Below are positions 52,938 through 61,129 of a stretch of 64,000 nt of DNA, piece by piece. Location of the stretch: the NCBI GenBank assembly GCA_965243805.1, contig OZ251577.1, positions 3,286,001 to 3,350,000 on the forward strand. Direction: 5' to 3'. Position 1 is the stretch's first letter. Every line of letters begins with the position of its first letter. The translations under genes and the position numbers were made by a program. The stretch is from CATQHQ01 sp965243805. Lineage in GTDB: Bacteria; Gemmatimonadota; Gemmatimonadetes; Longimicrobiales; Gaopeijiaceae. Below the pieces are notes generated by a model. The model made no database searches and was not told where the DNA came from. It saw nothing but the letters and a program-made list of their open reading frames with translations.

Positions 52938-53395
52938 CCGTCGCGCCCAAGAGTCCCCGGCTGATCTCGGCGGTCCTGCTGGTCCTGACGCTGGCCGCCG
53001 GGTTCGCCATCGGGATGGCTTGGCCAAGCGACGCGGAGCCGTCGCCCGAGGAAGGGGAAGCGCCCAGGTCCCGGGAAGGCGACCGCGGGCGCCGCGTGCT
53101 GGTCATACACGAGGTGGGGCTGGACCCGGAAGTCCGTGCGCAAGTGGACGAGATCATCAGCCACTTCGGGCGTCGCATGCAGGCGCTGGACCGGGAGTTT
53201 CAGGAAGCGTACCGCCCCAGGCAGCGGGCGCTGATCGGCCAGGCTCGCGACTCGATCCGGTCGATCCTCACGCCCCGGCAGGTGGTGGTCTACGACTCGC
53301 TGCTGGCGCTCCGCTACGACGGACGGGGCAGGGACCGGGGCCGGCCCCCACGAGGTGGTGGCCGATCCCGCGACGATGGAAGGGGAGGACGATGA
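52934..53395 (+). CDS. Spy/CpxP-like periplasmic protein
   Basis: 153 residues. N-terminal hydrophobic anchor (ISAVLLVLTLAAGFAIGMAW), then a charged linker and a helical segment VRAQVDEIISHFGRRMQALDREFQEAYRPRQRALIGQARDSIRSILTPRQ, resembling the LTxxQ-like helical repeats of Spy/CpxP/heavy-metal sensor proteins. The C-terminus is glycine/arginine rich. It is likely a periplasmic sensor or chaperone acting on the sigma/anti-sigma pair. Coupled to neighbours by ATGA overlaps. Confidence 0.6.
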   Translation: MTVAPKSPRLISAVLLVLTLAAGFAIGMAWPSDAEPSPEEGEAPRSREGDRGRRVLVIHEVGLDPEVRAQVDEIISHFGRRMQALDREFQEAYRPRQRALIGQARDSIRSILTPRQVVVYDSLLALRYDGRGRDRGRPPRGGGRSRDDGRGGR

Positions 53396-54732
53396 CGACC
53401 AAGCCCACGCGGCGGAACCGGGCGGCGGCCAAGGGCCTGGGCATCGTGGCGCTGGCGGTAGCAGCAACGGCGGCCGCTGGCGCAGGAAGAGCGTCCGGCC
53501 AAGAGGCGCCGCCCGACACGGTGTTCCTGGAAGAGGCGCTCGAACTGTCCCTCGTCCACAGTCCGCAGCTGGCCCAGAGCTTGGCGGCGGTCACCAACGC
53601 CGGCACGGCTCGGCGCCGGGCCTGGGGGTCGTTCCTGCCTAACCTGAGCATGGCGGGCGGAGCGTCGGTGCAGAGCCAGAACCGCTTCGACCCCAACACG
53701 CAACGAGTGGTGAGCGGCAGCGCCGATTCGTACAACGGCTCGCTGAACCTCTCCTACCAACTCTTCCAGGGCGGGCGAAAGTACTCGGAGCTGCGGCGGA
53801 CGGAGACGGGGATCATGGAGGCCGAAGCCCGGATGGCGAACCAGCGCTACGCCGTCCTCTTCCAGACCCGCAACCTCTTCATGGCCACTCTGCGCCAGTC
53901 CGAGCTGGTCCAGGTGGCGGAAGCCCGAGTCGGACGGGCGGAGGAGAGCCTGGAGATCACACGCACCCAAGTTCAGGTGGGCACAGCCACCCGGTCCGAC
54001 AGCCTGCGCACGCGCCTCGAGCTGGCCAACGCGCAGCAGGCGCTCCTCCAGAGCCGCAACCAGCTTCGTTCCGCCCAGTTCGCGCTGGGCAGGCAGGTCG
54101 GCGCCGACGGCCCGGTGGCGCCGTTTCTGCCCGGCAATCTGGACCCGGCGCCGCTGGCGCTCAGCGAGGAGGAGATCGTCGCCCTGGCCGAATCGGTGTC
54201 GCCCGCAGTGCTGGCGGCCCGGGCGGCGGCGTCCACGGCGGCGTCGGCGGAGCGGAGCGCGCGCGCCTCGTACCTGCCCAGCCTCTCGGCCTCCTTCGGG
54301 TCGTCATGGGCCAACCAGCAGCCAGCGTTCGCAGGTGGAACCACCAGCTGGAACTTCCGCACGTCGATGAGCTACACACTCTTCGACGGCTTTCAGCGGT
54401 CCCAGAACGTGGTTCAGGCGTCGGAGAGCAGGCGGGTGGCGCGCTTGACCGAAGACGACGCCCTGCGCGGAGTGCGGCAGGACGTGGACGCCGCCCTGCG
54501 CACGCTGGAGACTCAGGAGCAGGCGATCCTGATCGCCCGGGAGGCGGTGCTGGTGGCGGAAGAGGACCTGCGACTGATCCGTGAGCGGTACGCAGTGCAG
54601 ATGGCGACGATCCTGGACGTGATCACGAGCCAGGTGGCGCTGGACCAAGCTGAAGCAGATCTGGTGTCGGCTCGGTACGACTATGTCGTGGCCAAGGCCG
54701 AACTCGAATCCATAGTGGGGAGGGCGCTGTGA
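53392..54732 (+). CDS. TolC-family outer-membrane efflux protein
   Basis: 446 residues. Signal peptide (VALAVAATAAAGAGRASGQ) then two repeats of the outer-membrane efflux fold, with long helices such as TRTQVQVGTATRSDSLRTRLELANAQQALLQSRNQLRSA and VDAALRTLETQEQAILIAREAVLVAEEDLRLI. It forms the trans-envelope tunnel for the ABC ATPase, adaptor and permease that follow. Start ATG overlaps the previous stop. Confidence 0.9.
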   Translation: MTTKPTRRNRAAAKGLGIVALAVAATAAAGAGRASGQEAPPDTVFLEEALELSLVHSPQLAQSLAAVTNAGTARRRAWGSFLPNLSMAGGASVQSQNRFDPNTQRVVSGSADSYNGSLNLSYQLFQGGRKYSELRRTETGIMEAEARMANQRYAVLFQTRNLFMATLRQSELVQVAEARVGRAEESLEITRTQVQVGTATRSDSLRTRLELANAQQALLQSRNQLRSAQFALGRQVGADGPVAPFLPGNLDPAPLALSEEEIVALAESVSPAVLAARAAASTAASAERSARASYLPSLSASFGSSWANQQPAFAGGTTSWNFRTSMSYTLFDGFQRSQNVVQASESRRVARLTEDDALRGVRQDVDAALRTLETQEQAILIAREAVLVAEEDLRLIRERYAVQMATILDVITSQVALDQAEADLVSARYDYVVAKAELESIVGRAL

Positions 54733-55475
54733 AGAGAACGAACGGAGCGCGCGCCGACGGCGGTGCGCAGGCGGCCAACGGGATCGTGATCCGGACCCGA
54801 GGGTTGCGGAAGTACTACGTCCTGGGCGCGGAGACGGTACGGGCGGTCCGGGGGGTGGACCTGGAGATCCAGCAAGGCGAGTTCGTCGCCATCATGGGTC
54901 CGTCGGGGAGCGGCAAGTCCACCTTCATGAACCTGATCGGTTGCCTGGACACGCCCACCGACGGCGAGTACTGGCTCAACGGAAGGCAGGTGTCGGAGCT
55001 CTCCGACGACCAGCTCGCCCGGGTGCGGAACCGGGACATCGGCTTCGTCTTCCAGACCTTCAACCTTCTGCCGCGAGCGACCTCGCTTCACAATGTGGAG
55101 CTGCCGCTGATCTACGCCGGGACTCCGGCCAAGGAGCGGAAGCGGCGCGCCGAGGAGAAGCTGGAGCGGGTGGGGCTGGAGGACCGGATGGGACACAAGC
55201 CGCCGGAGCTCTCCGGCGGACAGCGGCAGCGGGTGGCGATCGCCCGGGCGTTGGTCAACGACCCCGCCCTTCTGCTGGCCGACGAGCCCACGGGCAACCT
55301 GGACTCCCAGACCTCCCAGGAGATCGTGGAGATCCTGCGGCAGCTCAACCATGCGGGCCAGACGATCGTGCTGGTGACCCACGAGCCGGACATCGCCGCG
55401 GCGGCGTCCCGGCAGGTGCACCTGATGGACGGGCTGGTCGAGCGCGACTTTCTCAACACGGGAGCAGCGAACTGA
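54729..55475 (+). CDS. ABC transporter ATPase, MacB/LolD type
   Basis: 248 residues from GTG. Walker A GPSGSGKSTF near residue 58, signature ELSGGQRQRVAIARAL, Walker B LLLADEPTGNLD, and H-loop VTHEP. It belongs to the family pairing with FtsX-like permeases. GTG overlaps the tolC stop. It powers the MacB-like permease encoded two genes on. Its stop overlaps the adaptor start by one base (TGATG). Confidence 0.9.
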   Translation: MKRTNGARADGGAQAANGIVIRTRGLRKYYVLGAETVRAVRGVDLEIQQGEFVAIMGPSGSGKSTFMNLIGCLDTPTDGEYWLNGRQVSELSDDQLARVRNRDIGFVFQTFNLLPRATSLHNVELPLIYAGTPAKERKRRAEEKLERVGLEDRMGHKPPELSGGQRQRVAIARALVNDPALLLADEPTGNLDSQTSQEIVEILRQLNHAGQTIVLVTHEPDIAAAASRQVHLMDGLVERDFLNTGAAN

Positions 55476-57058
55476 TGCGGCGAGCAAGGCAGGTGCGGCA
55501 AGCAAGGCAGAACACGCAACCGCGCCATGTCCGGGGGCTTCGGATTCCGCCGACGGCGCACTTCGGCCTCTGGGCGCACTTCGGCCTCTGGGCGCTGGTG
55601 GGCTGGGGGCTCGCGTCCTGCGCCGGTGTGGCCGAGGAAGAGGGCGTGGTCGTCCAGACTGTGCCCGCCGAGGTCAGGGACATGCGGATCACGGCGGAGG
55701 CGGCCGGCGAGCTGGAGCCCGTCTACAAGGTCGAGGTCAAGTCCAAGGCCTCCGGCGAGATCCTGGAACTCTACGTGGACTCGGGCGACGAAGTGGAGCC
55801 CGGCACTCTGCTGGCGCGGGTCGACCCCCGGGACGTGGAGAACGCCCACGACCAGGCGACGGCTGATCTGGAGGTGGCCAGGGCGCGGCTTTCGATCGCC
55901 AAGGCCCAGCTGAATCGCTCCCAGGCGCTTCTCGGGTCGGAGATCATCACCGCCCAGGAGTACGAGCAGCGGGACCTTGAACACGCCAACGCCCGGGCGG
56001 CGCTGGTGAGGGCGCAGACCAACCTGGAGCTGGCCGAGCTGCGCCTGACCGACGTGACGATACGAGCGCCCGTGGGCGGGACGGTCCTGGAGAAGCTGGT
56101 GGAGAACGGCCAAGTCATCCAGTCGGCCACCGGGAACGTCTCGGGGGGCTCGACGCTCTTCATCATGGCGAACCTGGACGACATGCGCGTCCGCACCCTG
56201 GTGGACGAGACCGACATGGGGCAGCTCACGGCTGGGATGAACGCCACCGTGAGCGTCGAGGCGTTCCCCGACCGGACGTTCCACGGCCAGATCGAGAAGA
56301 TCGAGCCCCAAGCCGTCGTGGTGCAAAACGTCACCATGTTCCCGGTGATCGTGCTGCTGGACAACCGCTCCGGGCTGCTCAAGCCCGGGATGAACGCCGA
56401 AGTGGAGGTGCTGGTCAACGAGCGGCTGGGTGCGCTGACCGTGCCCAACAACGCCGTGGTGCAGGTGCGGGAGCTGGCGCCCGCCGCAGAGGTGCTGGGG
56501 CTCGACCCCAACGTGTCGATCGACCGGGAAGTGTGGGGTCCGCTAATGGCCCAGGCGGCGGCCCGGGCCGGCGTGCAGCCGCTTGGCGGAGGCGCACCGG
56601 GCGCAGGCGCACCGGGTGAGAATGCACCGGGCGGCGGCCGTCCCATGGCCGGGCCCGGCGGCTCCGGGCCCATGGCCGAGATCCGCGCCAAGGTGGAGTC
56701 GGGCGAGATCACCATGGACTCGGCGCGGGCCCTCTTCGCGACGGCGCGGGAGGGGCGTCAAGGCCAGCGCGAGGCGGCTAGCGGCGAAGCGCAAGTCGGA
56801 CGAGCCGCCCGTGGGGGCTCCTCCGGCGAACCCGCCTTCCAGCCCGCAGTGGCGTTCGTTATGGACGAGAACGGCGTCATCGCGCCGCGTCCTGTCGTGA
56901 TGGGGCTCAGCGACTGGGACTACGCCGAGATCCTGGCGGGGCTGGAGGAGGGCGAGCAGCTGGCCCTCATCGGTGCCGCCCAGCTTCAGGCCCAGCAGCA
57001 GGAGCGCATGGAGCGGATGCGCCAGCGGATGGGCGGCGGCCGGCCCTTCGGCGACTGA
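55475..57058 (+). CDS. HlyD/MacA-type periplasmic adaptor
   Basis: 527 residues. Lipobox-like LASC near residue 50; biotinyl-like hairpin VEVKSKASGEILELYVDSGDEVEPGTLLARVD, a coiled-coil hairpin (ENAHDQATADLEVARARLSIAKAQLNRSQALL), and later beta-barrel regions. A glycine/alanine/methionine-rich insertion (about 365-420) is unusual for the family. The N-terminus has short repeats (HFGLWAHFGLWALVGW) that match DNA duplications. It links the inner-membrane transporter to TolC. The stop codon region is duplicated downstream. Confidence 0.88.
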   Translation: MRRARQVRQARQNTQPRHVRGLRIPPTAHFGLWAHFGLWALVGWGLASCAGVAEEEGVVVQTVPAEVRDMRITAEAAGELEPVYKVEVKSKASGEILELYVDSGDEVEPGTLLARVDPRDVENAHDQATADLEVARARLSIAKAQLNRSQALLGSEIITAQEYEQRDLEHANARAALVRAQTNLELAELRLTDVTIRAPVGGTVLEKLVENGQVIQSATGNVSGGSTLFIMANLDDMRVRTLVDETDMGQLTAGMNATVSVEAFPDRTFHGQIEKIEPQAVVVQNVTMFPVIVLLDNRSGLLKPGMNAEVEVLVNERLGALTVPNNAVVQVRELAPAAEVLGLDPNVSIDREVWGPLMAQAAARAGVQPLGGGAPGAGAPGENAPGGGRPMAGPGGSGPMAEIRAKVESGEITMDSARALFATAREGRQGQREAASGEAQVGRAARGGSSGEPAFQPAVAFVMDENGVIAPRPVVMGLSDWDYAEILAGLEEGEQLALIGAAQLQAQQQERMERMRQRMGGGRPFGD

Positions 57059-57099
57059 TCCCGCAACGACCGCGACTGATCCCGCGAGACTGATCCCGC
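57053..57099 (+). repeat. Repeats duplicating the adaptor gene end
   Basis: GACTGATCCCGC occurs at 57053-57064 (containing the adaptor stop), 57074-57085 and 57088-57099. Like the priA case, a gene end has been tandem-duplicated. A clear AAAAAGGAGG ribosome-binding site follows before the permease gene. Confidence 0.65.
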
Positions 57100-57127
57100 G
57101 AGACCGAAAAAGGAGGCGACGCGACCC

Positions 57128-58342
57128 ATGTTCATCATCAAGGAGACCGTTCTGGTGGCGATGGGCTCGATCCGCACCAACGCCCTGCGCTCGGCCCTGA
57201 CGACCCTGGGCATCGTGATCGGATCGGCAGCGGTGATCACCATGGTCGCCCTCGGGGAAGGCGCCCAGCGTCGGGTGCAGGAACAGATCGAGACGATGGG
57301 CACCAACATCCTCACGGTGCGCCCCGGCCAGGGCTTCTTCCGGGGAGTCGCCAGCGGCAACCGGCGGCTGGAAGAAGACGATGCCGTGGCCCTCCGGGAA
57401 CAGGTGGGCGACAAGTACGAGATCGCGCCGGAGATCGAGTCCCGGATGCAGGTCTCGTACCTACGCTGGAACTCCTCCAACGAGGTGGTGGGGACTTGGC
57501 CTTCGTACTTCTCGGTCCACAGCCACGAAGCCGAGCACGGTCGCTTCTTCGACGAAGGCGAGGTGCAGGGACGCCGAAGAGTGGCCGTTCTGGGGTCCAA
57601 TGTTCCCGACGACCTGGGCACGCCTCCGCAGCTGCTGGTGGGCCGCACGATCCAGATTCGCGGCATCCCCTTTGAGGTCGTGGGCGTGCTCAAGGAGAAG
57701 GGCGGCGCTATGTGGATGCAGCCCGACGACCAGGTGTTCGTGCCCCTCTCCACCGCAATGTACAGGGTGATGGGCGGTCGCGACCGGTTGCGCTCCGTCT
57801 ATGTGGCGGCGGCGTCGCCCGAGCTGCTGGACCCGGCGTGGGCCGACATCGACCGAGTGATTAGACGGGAGCACCGCATTCTCCCCGGCGAAGACGCCGA
57901 CTTCAGCATCCAGAGGTCCTCCGACCTCCTGGAGACCTTCGGCGAGGCGCAGCAGACCTTCAGCCTGCTTCTGGCGGGGATCGCGGCGATCAGCTTGGTG
58001 GTGGGCGGGATCGGGATCATGAACATTATGCTGGTGAGCGTGACGGAGCGGACTCGCGAGATCGGCGTCCGCAAAGCACTGGGCGCCACCCGCAAGACGA
58101 TCCTCTTCCAGTTCCTGGTGGAGGCCCTCGTGCTGTGCGTGCTAGGGGGATTGCTGGGAGTGGCGGCTGGCTTCGGCGGAGCGGAGGGCTTCACGCGAAT
58201 CGCCGGCTGGGAGACGGCGGTGGCCCCGGAAGCGGTGGCCGCGGCGCTGGGCGTGGCGGCGTCGATCGGCCTCTTCTTCGGGATTTGGCCAGCCCGTCGC
58301 GCCTCGCTGCTGGACCCAATCGACGCGCTGAGGTACGAGTAG
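57128..58342 (+). CDS. MacB/FtsX-like ABC permease
   Basis: 404 residues with the four-helix layout of MacB permeases: N-terminal RTNALRSALTTLGIVIGSAAVITMVALGEGA, a large periplasmic domain, and C-terminal helices with IGIMNIMLVSVTERTREIGVRKALGATRKTIL. The strong AAGGAGG site 9-15 bases upstream marks the start. With the upstream ATPase, adaptor and TolC it forms a tripartite MacAB-like exporter, probably for lipids, peptides or antimicrobials; the substrate is unknown. It ends 6 bases from the convergent PDZ gene. Confidence 0.9.
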   Translation: MFIIKETVLVAMGSIRTNALRSALTTLGIVIGSAAVITMVALGEGAQRRVQEQIETMGTNILTVRPGQGFFRGVASGNRRLEEDDAVALREQVGDKYEIAPEIESRMQVSYLRWNSSNEVVGTWPSYFSVHSHEAEHGRFFDEGEVQGRRRVAVLGSNVPDDLGTPPQLLVGRTIQIRGIPFEVVGVLKEKGGAMWMQPDDQVFVPLSTAMYRVMGGRDRLRSVYVAAASPELLDPAWADIDRVIRREHRILPGEDADFSIQRSSDLLETFGEAQQTFSLLLAGIAAISLVVGGIGIMNIMLVSVTERTREIGVRKALGATRKTILFQFLVEALVLCVLGGLLGVAAGFGGAEGFTRIAGWETAVAPEAVAAALGVAASIGLFFGIWPARRASLLDPIDALRYE

Positions 58343-58348
58343 GGCGAC

Positions 58349-59473
58349 CTATCGCCTGGGCTGGCCGGGTGCCTGGGGGTACCAAACCGTTGTGCGCCCG
58401 CCTCGGCGCACCACCGAGATCTGGTAGGGCGGGCGTGTCCCGGCGAGAGCAGTCCGCAGCGTGGCCAGCGTCGGGGTCTCCTGGTCAGCCACGGCGACGA
58501 TCACGTCTCCGGGCTGGAAGCCGGCCGCCGCCGCGGGGGTTCGGGCGAGCACGTCGGTGAGCAGCACTCCGGCGGCGCTGTCGAAGTAGCGTCCCAGCTC
58601 CCCGGTCAGGTTCCTGGCCAGTGCCCCGCCGAAGAGGAATGGGTTGTCCAGCAGGGCAGGGGTCATGAGGCGCACCTGCCAGAAGGCTCCGCTTCGGACG
58701 GGGCGCAGCACGGGGCCGCCACCGCCGTCGGCCGGAGTCGCATAGTCGTCGTCGGCCGTCCGCACCGCTTCTCGGGACAACCGATGCTGCTCCTGGGTGC
58801 GGCGGATCACGGCCTGGGCCAGGGAGTCGCCGCGCCGAGCGCCTCGAAGCGCACCGGCCAAGAGGTCGAACGAGCGGGCGCGGGACCACGACGGCTCGAC
58901 TTGGCCCGAGGGAGACGCCGACACCCGGAGGAGCGAGTCCATCGTGCGTAGCAGTCGGAGTTGGATCGCGACGAGCTCGTCTCGGGCGCGCTGGTCGGCG
59001 GCGAGTCGGTTCGGCGCATCGCTCACGACGGAGGCGGGAGGATTGCCGGCCACCACCGTCTCCTCTCGGACTGCGCCGTCTCCACCGAGGAGGCTCAGCC
59101 GCAAGGCGCGTCCGGGCAGGATGTCGGCCGTCAGCCGGTTCCACATCTCCCAGCCGGCGAACGATGCGCCGTCCACGGCCAGCACCCGGTCGCCCGCCAG
59201 GACACCGCCCTCTGCCGCCGGACCGCCCGGGTAGACGTCGGCGACGATCACGACAACCGAGTCGTCCAGGGCTCGTGTGTTCGCGTTGAGGCGGATGCCG
59301 AGCCAGCCCGCACGCCGTTCACCCTCGCCGCCTAGCTGGGCCGCTCGGCGGTCTCCGGCGCCGGTGGCCGACTGCGCGCCCAACGTCGCGGGCAGGGACA
59401 CGGCGGCGACCCACGCCAGGAGCATCGTCCGCGCCGGGAGCATCGCGCGCGCCGGGGGGGCGAAGGGGGTCAA
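58349..59473 (-). CDS. PDZ-domain exported protein
   Basis: About 374 residues from TTG 59473, which overlaps the anti-sigma stop (TTGA) with an AGGA upstream; an ATG at 59443 is an alternative. Signal peptide LLAWVAAVSLPATLGAQ. First PDZ-like region: GWLGIRLNANTRALDDSVVVIVADVYPGGPAAEGGVLAGDRVLAVDGASF; second: AGVLLTDVLARTPAAAAGFQPGDVIVAVADQETPTLATL. No protease domain is seen. It is probably a periplasmic scaffold or sensor linked to the sigma/anti-sigma pair, as in site-2-type signalling, though no protease gene is in sight. Confidence 0.72.
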   Translation of the reverse strand: MTPFAPPARAMLPARTMLLAWVAAVSLPATLGAQSATGAGDRRAAQLGGEGERRAGWLGIRLNANTRALDDSVVVIVADVYPGGPAAEGGVLAGDRVLAVDGASFAGWEMWNRLTADILPGRALRLSLLGGDGAVREETVVAGNPPASVVSDAPNRLAADQRARDELVAIQLRLLRTMDSLLRVSASPSGQVEPSWSRARSFDLLAGALRGARRGDSLAQAVIRRTQEQHRLSREAVRTADDDYATPADGGGGPVLRPVRSGAFWQVRLMTPALLDNPFLFGGALARNLTGELGRYFDSAAGVLLTDVLARTPAAAAGFQPGDVIVAVADQETPTLATLRTALAGTRPPYQISVVRRGGRTTVWYPQAPGQPRR

Positions 59474-60219
59474 TGCCAAAAGTCCTGGCTCGCCAGCCGG
59501 AGAAGGTTTTCCTGCTCCCGCGTTGCCGACACGTACACGGTGTTGAGGAACGGGTCTCCGGGAGATTCGTGCAGCGCGGTCTGGCTGGCGGTTCGGATCA
59601 GCTCCATGAACTGGGCCCTGGAGGCCGGGTCCGGCGCGGCTGGAAGCAGACCCTGGGCGCGCAACAGTCGCTGGTACGCGTCGTACGCCGCCGCCCACTC
59701 CTCCTCGGCCGCCTCCACGGCCGTCCTCGCCTCGTCCACCGTGGCGAAGGACGCGCCGGCCGCAACGCCGTCGCCCAGGGCTGCCGGGGGAAGCTCCGTC
59801 CCATCCGCCAGCGGTCCCGGCGAGCCTGGTGAACCCGGCGAGCCTGGCGAGTCTGGCGAGCCCGGCAGGCCCGACGAGCCCGGCCCGCCGTCGCCCAACC
59901 GCGGCCCCACCGTCGCACCGAGCCCCGCTCCACCCGCGAAGAGCACCAGCGCCGCCGCCGCCTGCATCCACTTCCTCGTGAGGACGACCCGTCGCCGGCG
60001 GTCCCGGATCAACCCGGCGGCTACCAGGCGGTCCCGCAGCTGCTCCCATCCCGTGGGCGGCGGCAGCACCGCTGGCAGGTTCTTGAGGGCCGCAGTCTGG
60101 TCCCGAAGCGCCTCCAGCTGTCTGCGGGCGTTCGGGTCGCGGTTCAGGGCCGCCTGCTCTTCCGGCGTTGGCGGCTCGTCGACCAGCCGCGCCAACTGTT
60201 CGAGTGTCAACCGTTCCAT
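59470..60219 (-). CDS. Anti-sigma factor
   Basis: 249 residues. N-terminal cytosolic part (TLEQLARLVDEPPTPEEQAALNRDPNARRQLEALRDQTAALKNLP), a membrane helix (KWMQAAAALVLFAGGAGLGATVGP), a collagen-like GSPGSPGSPGP stretch from DNA repeats, and a periplasmic part. It overlaps the sigma gene by 13 bases, so the two are coupled; it likely sequesters that sigma factor. No HxxxC zinc motif is visible. Confidence 0.72.
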   Translation of the reverse strand: MERLTLEQLARLVDEPPTPEEQAALNRDPNARRQLEALRDQTAALKNLPAVLPPPTGWEQLRDRLVAAGLIRDRRRRVVLTRKWMQAAAALVLFAGGAGLGATVGPRLGDGGPGSSGLPGSPDSPGSPGSPGSPGPLADGTELPPAALGDGVAAGASFATVDEARTAVEAAEEEWAAAYDAYQRLLRAQGLLPAAPDPASRAQFMELIRTASQTALHESPGDPFLNTVYVSATREQENLLRLASQDFWH

Positions 60220-60848
60220 GCTGCGATTTCCTTGGCTTCCTGTTCGTAGTCGGCCAGCATCCCGCGCATCTTGGCGCGGGCCTTGAACAACTGGGACTTG
60301 GACGTTCCCGGGGCGACCCCCAGAGCCTCTGCGATCTCCTCGTGGGTGCGGCCCTCCACATCGTGGAGCACGATCACCTGCCGCATCCTCGGCGGAAGCT
60401 GGTCCAGCGCCTCCTCCAACCTCCGTTGCAGAAGCACGTCGCGCACCTGAGGCGCTACCGGCACCACCTCGGGCAGCGGCGCCTCCCGCTCCCGCCTCGT
60501 CTTCTGCTTCCGATCCATCTGCAAAGCCGCGTTGACCGCAATCCGGTGCAGCCAAGTGGAGAAGCGGGCCTCGCCTCGGAAGGTGGGCAGCGCCCGGAAA
60601 GCCCGAATCCACGCCTCCTGGGCGTAGTCCTTGGCCAAGTCGTCGGCTCCCGCGATCCTGCGCACGACGGCGTACACCCGGGGGGCGTAGCGGTCGTGCA
60701 GTCCGCGGGCGGCCCGCTCGTCGCCCTCGCAGGCTCGGCGAATCAGTTCGCGCGTCGACTCGGCTTCGATGGGGTTTGCTCCGGTTGCCAGTCCCGTTCG
60801 GCTTGCTCGTGCCGTCCGGTGGCTGCTTCGGGCGATCCTTCCGTTCAA
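60207..60848 (-). CDS. ECF sigma factor
   Basis: About 213 residues. Region 2: EGDERAARGLHDRYAPRVYAVVRRIAGADDLAKDYAQEAWIRAFRALPTF; region 4: LPPRMRQVIVLHDVEGRTHEEIAEALGVAPGTSKSQLFKARAKM. The start is unclear: TTG 60848 is used; a GTG at 60908 lies in a repeat region and is less likely. It is coupled to the anti-sigma gene and PDZ gene (minus strand). Different from the first sigma factor, and each has its own partner genes. Confidence 0.85.
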   Translation of the reverse strand: MNGRIARSSHRTARASRTGLATGANPIEAESTRELIRRACEGDERAARGLHDRYAPRVYAVVRRIAGADDLAKDYAQEAWIRAFRALPTFRGEARFSTWLHRIAVNAALQMDRKQKTRREREAPLPEVVPVAPQVRDVLLQRRLEEALDQLPPRMRQVIVLHDVEGRTHEEIAEALGVAPGTSKSQLFKARAKMRGMLADYEQEAKEIAAWNG

Positions 60849-60876
60849 CTTGGTAAGACGCAACTGGTCCCAATAG

Positions 60877-60989
60877 GGTTGCCCACGGCTCCCAACAGGG
60901 TTGCCCACGGGCGTTGCCCTGGACGTCGCCCTGGGTGTTGTCCCGGGTGTTGCCCCGGGTGTTGCCCCCGCTCACGGCTGTTGCCCTAG
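60877..60989. repeat. Repeat-rich region between sigma factor and thrC
   Basis: Contains GGGTTGCCCACGG-like units around 60877-60910 and GGGTGTTGCCC-like units from 60931 to about 60970, which overlap possible starts of both divergent genes. It probably holds promoters disturbed or built by duplication. Confidence 0.5.
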
Positions 60990-61129
60990 GCTCCCGGCGA
61001 GTTACGCTTCGGGCAGCAGACGCGCTGGCTTGCCGGGCACCGGCGTTAGCTTTGGCAGCTCGTCCAGCCCTTCTTCTGACCAATCGTCCCTTCCTCCGAC
61101 CACGCCAGCCTTCCCAGGCGTTCTTCCAC

